Below are positions 14,909-20,084 of a stretch of DNA of 20,084 bases, in pieces. The first letter of the stretch is position 1; the number at the start of each line of letters is the position of its first letter. Made by a program: the position numbers and the translations under genes. A model generated the notes under the pieces. The model did not search any database. It was not told the DNA's origin and saw only the letters and a program-made list of their open reading frames with translations. This DNA comes from an uncultured Bacilli bacterium (lineage in GTDB: Bacteria; Bacillota_I; Bacilli_A; RF39; UBA660): positions 1 to 20,084 of the forward strand of contig CALVPO010000013.1 of assembly GCA_944351345.1 (NCBI GenBank), read 5' to 3'.

Positions 14909-15763
14909 ATGAGGATAAATGTAAATAATTTAAAAATTAGTCTGGATAAATTAAAAAATCTTCTTGATGATTATGAAGATATATATAAGAGTTTTTATCA
15001 CAAAATGGTTAATTTAAAAGGTTATTGGCATGATGCTCATGCTAATGCTTTTTTTGAAAAAATACGTGAGGAAAAAAAGAGCAATGTTATATTTTTTAGA
15101 GAATTAAAATCTATTTGTCGTCTTTATAATTATATATATAGTCAATATTTAAACGTTGGAGGTAAAATAGATTTTGATTTAAGTAATAAGGAAATATTTA
15201 TAAATAAAATAGATAAATATATTAATAATATAGATAGTGTTATTAATGATTATGCTAATCTAGAGTCTAAATTTGATTTAAGTATTGATAAATATTTAAA
15301 TGATGAGAAGAAAAAATATAATAATGTTAAAGAAAAATTATTATTAATAAAGGAAAAGAACAAAGAATATATTAATAATATATTTAATATTGAAAAGCAA
15401 ATTAAATTAAAAATTTCTAAGATACATATAAGAAAAGTTTCTAGTAATAGTACTTTTATTTCTGGTATTGATGATAATTCAGATGTTTATGTAGATATAG
15501 ATAATATAAATTTAATTATTAATAAATTAGAGTTTTTTGTTAAAAATGAAAGTATTATTTTTGATTCTATTAATGAAATATTTAGTGAAATAATATATCT
15601 TTATGATACTGAAAATAAAGATAAGTTAAATACTTTGTTAAATAGTTTTATTCGTAAATATAGAATTATAATTAAAAATCATAAAAATAATATTTTATTA
15701 ATTAGAAATAGTAAAGAGAAATATGATAATATTGTTCATAGATTTGATGGTGATATTGTATGA
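14909..15763 (+). CDS. Diverged WXG100-like protein with long coiled-coil extension
   Basis: The 284-residue protein starts like a WXG100 protein: a first helix (NNLKISLDKLKNLLDDYE), then GYWHDAHANAFFEKI with Trp40 at the turn, where WHD replaces WXG. The remainder is Lys/Asn/Ile-rich and predicted helical or coiled-coil, for example EKKKYNNVKEKLLLIKEKNK. It has no membrane helix or signal peptide. The start is ATG 14909 on alignment with WXG proteins; the in-frame ATG at 14885 is possible but also lacks a ribosome site, and only a weak GGTTGAT precedes 14909. Its TGA stop overlaps the start of the next gene (ATGA). A role as secreted partner or chaperone in the T7SS cluster is inferred from motif and position. 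Confidence 0.68.
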   Translation: MRINVNNLKISLDKLKNLLDDYEDIYKSFYHKMVNLKGYWHDAHANAFFEKIREEKKSNVIFFRELKSICRLYNYIYSQYLNVGGKIDFDLSNKEIFINKIDKYINNIDSVINDYANLESKFDLSIDKYLNDEKKKYNNVKEKLLLIKEKNKEYINNIFNIEKQIKLKISKIHIRKVSSNSTFISGIDDNSDVYVDIDNINLIINKLEFFVKNESIIFDSINEIFSEIIYLYDTENKDKLNTLLNSFIRKYRIIIKNHKNNILLIRNSKEKYDNIVHRFDGDIV

Positions 15764-16002
15764 GTGATGAAATGTTAAGACAAAAATATAGAATTTTAAG
15801 AATTAATTTAGGTAAGCTAGTTGATAAGTTAATTATTCTTAATGATGTACATGATGATGTTAATTTAATTATAAAAGAGTTGTTATTAATTGATGATAAA
15901 ATTACTATGGAAGATATGTTTTCTTCTATTAAATTTGTTAATAACGAGGTAATGAATGAAATATCTACTATTGTTATTCCTATTGTAGATAATAAAATTT
16001 AA
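15760..16002 (+). CDS. Small hypothetical protein of the T7SS cluster
   Basis: This 80-residue, mostly helical, cytosolic-looking protein (RQKYRILRINLGKLVDKL, then DDKITMEDMFSSIKF) has no membrane segment or signal. It begins in the ATGA overlap with the preceding WXG-like gene, so the two are translationally coupled and probably act together, much as small helical partners accompany LXG or WXG proteins in other T7SSb loci. I do not recognise a family. A partner or chaperone role is inference from context only. Confidence 0.6.
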   Translation: MSDEMLRQKYRILRINLGKLVDKLIILNDVHDDVNLIIKELLLIDDKITMEDMFSSIKFVNNEVMNEISTIVIPIVDNKI

Positions 16003-16094
16003 TTTTGTTTACAATTATTTTACGTTATATAAAATTTGATGAACTTAGAAATGTATTGAAGAAAGTATAAAATCAATATGATCAAACTATAAAG

Positions 16095-16679
16095 ATGGCT
16101 GAAAATAAGCAAAAAAATTCTATTCAGAAATTATGTAATAGCTGGACTGGAGAGAAGGCTGTTACTGAAATAAGAAATTTAATTGATAAACTTAATTCTT
16201 ATTATACTGGTTTTTCTGGCTCTGTAAATAGTTCATATTCTAAATTGTTTGATTCAATTAATAGTTATGCTAGTCAAACTTTATCTGAATATGGTGAGAG
16301 TTGGAATAATGTTAGTATAGAATTACGAGGAGGTAAGATTTTTGAAATTTCTAATGAAGTTGCTAGAGGTTCTGTGAGTAAAGGTTTTGATTTTAAAGAA
16401 GATGAAGTTATTGATGCTTTATCGGGTATACAGCAACTTGCTAAGAATGTTGTAAAAAATTTAAAAGAAGCAAGAGATATTATTCAATTTTCAGGTGCTA
16501 TTTCTGGTACTGGTATAAGTGATATGTTTAAAACTCTTGGTCAGAACTTGAAACAAGTTGCTGATAAGATAGATGAGTCAATTAATGAAATTGTTACTAA
16601 AATGGAAGGAACTTCTGAAACATTTGCATCTAATCTAGAGAGTGCTAGAAAAGCTAAGGATGTTAGTAGTTTATGGTAG
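16095..16679 (+). CDS. WXG-family T7SS protein 3, shortened N-terminus
   Basis: This 194-residue protein belongs to the same long WXG family as the genes at 13284 and 14049. The true WXG motif is SWTGEKA (Trp17). The insert with SWNNVSIEL and the helix LSGIQQLAKNVVKNLKEARD match positions in the other two. It lacks their low-complexity tail and ends DVSSLW. Homology continues upstream of the ATG at 16095: codons 16074-16085 read QYDQ as in protein 2, but a TAA at 16068-16070 closes that frame and there is no good ribosome site for 16095. The N-terminal helix therefore seems damaged or shortened. A strong terminator follows. Confidence 0.72.
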   Translation: MAENKQKNSIQKLCNSWTGEKAVTEIRNLIDKLNSYYTGFSGSVNSSYSKLFDSINSYASQTLSEYGESWNNVSIELRGGKIFEISNEVARGSVSKGFDFKEDEVIDALSGIQQLAKNVVKNLKEARDIIQFSGAISGTGISDMFKTLGQNLKQVADKIDESINEIVTKMEGTSETFASNLESARKAKDVSSLW

Positions 16680-16704
16680 TTTAGATACTGATTGTTATTA
16701 TAAG

Positions 16705-16742
16705 AAATTAAGTATTTGAAAAATATACTTAATTTTTTTTTT
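16705..16742 (+). terminator. Rho-independent terminator ending the WXG cluster
   Basis: An 11-bp perfect stem, AAATTAAGTAT (16705-16715) and ATACTTAATTT (16725-16735), has a 9-base loop and a run of about ten Ts to 16742. It lies 25 bases after the last WXG gene, so essC2 must be transcribed from its own promoter. No convincing promoter is visible in 16743-16798. Confidence 0.85.
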
Positions 16743-16809
16743 GTATTTTCATAATTTGAAAAATATGGTAAACTTATATTTAAGTAAGTATAATATATGG
16801 AGGCTATTT

Positions 16810-18630
16810 ATGAAAATATATTTATTTTTAAGTGATAGATTAATTGATTTTTCTCTTCCTTTGGAAATTGAGGGGAGTTTTAGTTTTGATCCTAATTTTG
16901 ATGAAGAAGCTAAATTGATAAATGTAGAAGCTCGTGATGATGAATGGGTTATTTATTCTACTGATGATTCTAAAATAATTAATAATAATATTGTTGTTGG
17001 TAGTGCTACTATAATGGATAATTCGTTTTACGTGTTAAGGAGAAATGGGATTAATTATTTAATTTATGTTAGTAATTTATTGTCTGATGATTTAATTTTA
17101 TATTCATTTAATAAAGATCTTAATTTGATAATTGGTAATATTGGTGATTGTAATATAATTTATTCTTGTAATTTATTTAATGGTATTATTGCTAGGATAC
17201 ATTATGTAGATAATAATTTGGTTATAGAGAATAATAATTCTAGTATTTATGTTAATAATAAGATGGTTAATGGTAATAATTTTAAATTATCTGTTGGCGA
17301 TAAAATTAATATTTTTGGTATTAGAATTCTTCTTTTTGATAATATGTTTATTATTAATAATCCTGGTGGTGTTTTAAATATTAATGAGATTAGTGCTGGT
17401 ATAGCTAAATATAATTTAGTTAAGAGTGATGATATAAGAAATATTTCCATTAAAGATGTAGATTTGTATGATAAAAATTCTTATTTTTCAAAATCGCCTA
17501 GGATAAGAAGAGTTATTGAAACTAAAGAAATTAAACTTAGTCCACCACCACAGCCTGATCGTAATCAAGAATTGCCTCTTATATTAACTATAGGACCTAT
17601 GCTTACTATGGGAATTACTTCTCTTGTTATGTTTGTTGATACAATAAATAGAATAAATAGGGGAGAGACGACTTTTAGTAATTCTTGGACTTCTCTTGTT
17701 AGTTCAGGTGCTATGCTTATATCTATGTTGATGTGGCCAGTTTTGATTAATTTTTATAATAAAAGAATGAAGAAGAAAAGAAGAGAGGAAATAGTTAAAA
17801 AATATGGTGAATATCTTGATGAGAAGAGAGAGGAACTTAGAGTAGAAACTAAGCTACAACGAGATATTTTAATTGAAAATTTAATTACTACAGATGAATG
17901 TCTAAATATTATAAAAAACAGAGGAATTAATTTTTGGGATAAAAGAGTTGATCAAAGTGATTTTTTAGTAGTTAGAATTGGAATGGGAAATGAGCTTTTA
18001 GATGCTAAAGTCGAATATCCAGAAGAAGGTTTTACTGTTGATGAGGACGAGCTTAGAAAACAAGCTGATAAAATGGTAGAAGAGTTTAAATATATAGAGA
18101 ATGTTCCTGTTAGTTATTCTTTTTATGATAATAGGGTGACAGCTATTATGGGCGTTAATAGAAGTAAGAGTTTAAATTTTGTTAATAATATTATTTTGCA
18201 ATTAATTACTTTTTATAGTTATGAGGATTTAAAGTTAGTATTATTTACTAATGAGGATAATGAAATAGATTGGGATTATTTAAGGTATTTAAATCACACT
18301 TTTACTAATGAGAGGAATTTTAGGTTTTTTTCGTCTGCTGTTGATAGTGCTAAGAGTCTTGCTGATTTTTTGAATATGGAGATTAGTAATCGTTTGGGAG
18401 TTTCTAAAAATAATAAAGATAATAATTTTAAACCTTATTATATTATTATAATTGATGATTATTCTAGAGTTAAGAAATTTGAATTTATTAAAACTTTAAC
18501 TGAAAGTGAGGAAAATTTAGGATTTAGTGTTTTATTTCTTGAAAATAGACTTAGTAAATTGCCTAGTAAATGTAATAATTTTATATCACTAGGTACTACT
18601 AATTCCGGAGTTTTGAAAAATTCTTATTAG
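16810..18630 (+). CDS. essC: EssC copy 2, N-terminal part (interrupted)
   Basis: This 606-codon fragment is paralogous to essC1. It has two FHA-like domains, two membrane helices (starting LPLILTIGPMLTMGI and SLVSSGAMLISML) with the following basic stretch NKRMKKKRR, and the D0 region, and ends just before the D1 ATPase domain. The start is ATG 16810: GGAGG at 16799-16803 overlaps an out-of-frame ATG, exactly as in essC1. Three in-frame stops (18628, 18634, 18640) break the frame, which then resumes in phase with D1. Compared with essC1 the N-terminal half is clearly diverged. It could still produce a membrane-anchored EssC stub, but is most simply the front of a frameshifted gene. Confidence 0.75.
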   Translation: MKIYLFLSDRLIDFSLPLEIEGSFSFDPNFDEEAKLINVEARDDEWVIYSTDDSKIINNNIVVGSATIMDNSFYVLRRNGINYLIYVSNLLSDDLILYSFNKDLNLIIGNIGDCNIIYSCNLFNGIIARIHYVDNNLVIENNNSSIYVNNKMVNGNNFKLSVGDKINIFGIRILLFDNMFIINNPGGVLNINEISAGIAKYNLVKSDDIRNISIKDVDLYDKNSYFSKSPRIRRVIETKEIKLSPPPQPDRNQELPLILTIGPMLTMGITSLVMFVDTINRINRGETTFSNSWTSLVSSGAMLISMLMWPVLINFYNKRMKKKRREEIVKKYGEYLDEKREELRVETKLQRDILIENLITTDECLNIIKNRGINFWDKRVDQSDFLVVRIGMGNELLDAKVEYPEEGFTVDEDELRKQADKMVEEFKYIENVPVSYSFYDNRVTAIMGVNRSKSLNFVNNIILQLITFYSYEDLKLVLFTNEDNEIDWDYLRYLNHTFTNERNFRFFSSAVDSAKSLADFLNMEISNRLGVSKNNKDNNFKPYYIIIIDDYSRVKKFEFIKTLTESEENLGFSVLFLENRLSKLPSKCNNFISLGTTNSGVLKNSY

Positions 18631-18660
18631 AAGTAAAAATAGATTATTTTTACAGATGAG
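18616..18660 (+). other. Lesion in essC2: three in-frame stops with an open alternative frame
   Basis: In the essC frame the codons read TAT TAG AAG TAA AAA TAG ATT, 11 codons between KN and DE, exactly the number in essC1. Reading from 18617 in the next frame gives ILIRSKNRLFLQM with no stop, and QM would join DE if the 4 bases GATG, present in essC1 as ATGGATGA, were restored near 18656. A one-base gain in AAAAA (18616-18620) plus loss of one GATG copy explains the pattern. An assembly or sequencing error is also possible. Confidence 0.6.
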
Positions 18661-20084
18661 ATTAATTACAATATTAATATGATGAATATTTCTAAAATTT
18701 TATCTAATATTCCTATTGAATTTGAAGAAGGCATGTTTCAATTGCCGGATGCTATTAGTTTTATGGAAATGGAGAGAGTTGGTAAGGTTGAGCAACTTAA
18801 TATACTTAATCGTTGGAATACTAATGATCCTACTAATTCTTTGAGAGCTGAGGTTGGTGTTGATGAACAAGGAGAGCTTATGTATTTGGATCTTCATGAG
18901 AAATATCATGGTCCTCATGGTTTGATTGCTGGTACTACTGGTAGTGGTAAGAGTGAGTTTATTATTACTTATATTTTATCTATGTGTATAAATTATAGTC
19001 CTGATGATGTTGCGTTTATTTTGATAGATTATAAGGGTGGCGGTTTAGCTTTGGCATTTGAGAATAAAGTAACTGGTGTTAGGCTTCCACATTTAGCTGG
19101 TACTATTACTAATTTGGATAAGGCTGAGATGGATAGGACTTTAGTAAGTATTGATAGTGAAGTAAAAAGAAGACAGAGAATGTTTAATGAAGCGAGAGAT
19201 AAATTAGAGGAGAGTACTATTGATATATATAAGTATCAAAGGTTTTATCAAGAAGGTAAGGTAGAAGAGGCTATACCACATTTATTTATAATATGTGATG
19301 AGTTTGCTGAGCTTAAAAGTCAGCAGCCTGATTTTATGGATAATCTTATTAGTGTTGCTCGTATAGGTAGATCTTTAGGTGTTCATTTAATACTTGCGAC
19401 ACAAAAACCTAGTGGTGTTGTTAATGATCAGATTTGGTCTAATACGAAATTTAGAGTTTGTTTGAAGGTTCAAGATGAGTCTGATAGTAAAGAAATGCTT
19501 AAGAGACCTGAGGCTGCACATATTACTCAAGCTGGAAGATTTTATTTACAAGTTGGTTATGATGAGATATTTTCATTAGGTCAATCTGGTTGGTGCGGTG
19601 CTAAATATTATCCTTCTGAAAAAATTGTAAAACAAGTTGATAAGAGTGTTAATTTTATTGATGATTGTGGTAACTTTATTAAGAGTATTCAAGCTACTAA
19701 TGCTATTAAGATAGAGGCTCAAGGCGAGCAACTTTCTGCTATTATGAAATCTATTATTGAAACTGCTGATAAGGTTGGGTTAGAGGCTCGTAGACTATGG
19801 CTTGATAATATTCCTTCTAATATTTTAGTAGATAATCTAGAAAAAAAATATTCTATTGTTAGTAATAAGTTTGTAGTAGATACTGTTATTGGTGAGTATG
19901 ACGCGCCTGAGAAACAAGAGCAGGGTATTGTTAAGTATAATTATTTAGTGGATGGTAATACTATTGTTTATGGTAATGATGGTGGCGAGAGAGAATTATT
20001 TTTGAGTACTTTAATTTATTCTACAGTAAAAAATCATATGGCAGATGAGGTGAACTTTTATTTTGTTGATTATGGTTCTGAACA
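18643..20084 (+). pseudogene. essC: EssC copy 2, C-terminal part with D1 ATPase domain (runs off window)
   Basis: The frame is open from 18643 to the last base and continues the essC2 protein. D1 is complete: Walker A GTTGSGKS, Walker B IICDEFAEL, and SLGVHLILATQKPSG. The start of D2 (ALEP-like VIGEYDAPEKQEQG and DGNTIVYGNDGGERE) lacks a Walker A lysine as in essC1. Over D1 the DNA is nearly identical to essC1, including 104 bases without a difference (18979-19082 against 10441-10544). There is no ribosome site before the first ATG (18679), so independent translation is doubtful; it is treated as the rear of a broken gene unless the lesion is an error. Confidence 0.7.

Noticed and set aside
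16789..16794. TATAAT as the -10 of essC2
   Set aside because: It lies so close to GGAGG that the transcript would lose the ribosome site, and no -35 is seen at the right distance.
13260..18642. Reassignment of TAA/TAG to glutamine, since CAA positions appear as TAA in WXG protein 1 and in essC2
   Set aside because: An intact RF1 gene is present, and many neighbouring genes end properly at TAA or TAG just before a following gene or terminator. The essC2 stops also fit a frameshift better than one-to-one Gln replacement.

Overview
The window is very AT-rich and its genes carry Gram-positive style ribosome binding sites (AGGAGG, AGGTGA). It uses TGG for tryptophan, ends genes with TAA and TAG, and in one case with TGA (15761-15763). 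This fits a low-GC Bacillota, probably a deep-branching, reduced Bacilli/Mollicutes-like lineage using the standard bacterial code. The taxonomic call is inference. There are no rRNA, tRNA, CRISPR or insertion sequences that I can support.

The left part (1-8184) is mostly housekeeping. It holds the C-terminal part of threonyl-tRNA synthetase, a convergent pair of overlapping membrane-protein genes on the minus strand, and prfA-prmC (release factor 1 and its methyltransferase). A small operon follows with a DUF2975-like membrane protein, a YozG-like helix-turn-helix regulator and a DUF4173-like membrane protein. Last comes a monocistronic P-type cation ATPase of the CtpE-like type, with an inverted repeat around its promoter. 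Rho-independent terminators separate most of these units.

The right part (8185-20084) is a type VII secretion (T7SSb-like, Ess/Yuk) locus. It has a complete EssC ATPase (essC1) overlapping a YukD/EsaB-like ubiquitin-fold protein. Five small genes follow: two tandem, closely related WXG-type proteins, a diverged WXG-type protein, an 80-residue protein of unknown function, and a third member of the first WXG family. After a strong terminator comes a second essC (essC2), which runs off the window.

Several genes here look damaged or remodelled. essC2 has three in-frame stops within 15 bases just before its first ATPase domain, in a pattern best explained by two compensating frameshifts. The first WXG gene has a CAA-to-TAA stop at codon 7 relative to its neighbour. 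The third family member has lost a recognisable N-terminus at the same place. The two essC genes are almost identical over the first ATPase domain but clearly diverged elsewhere, which suggests gene conversion. Together they suggest a secretion locus that expands and diversifies by tandem duplication, with decay or phase-variation-like lesions in one motor copy. EssA, EssB and EsaA are not in the window and may lie beyond its right edge.
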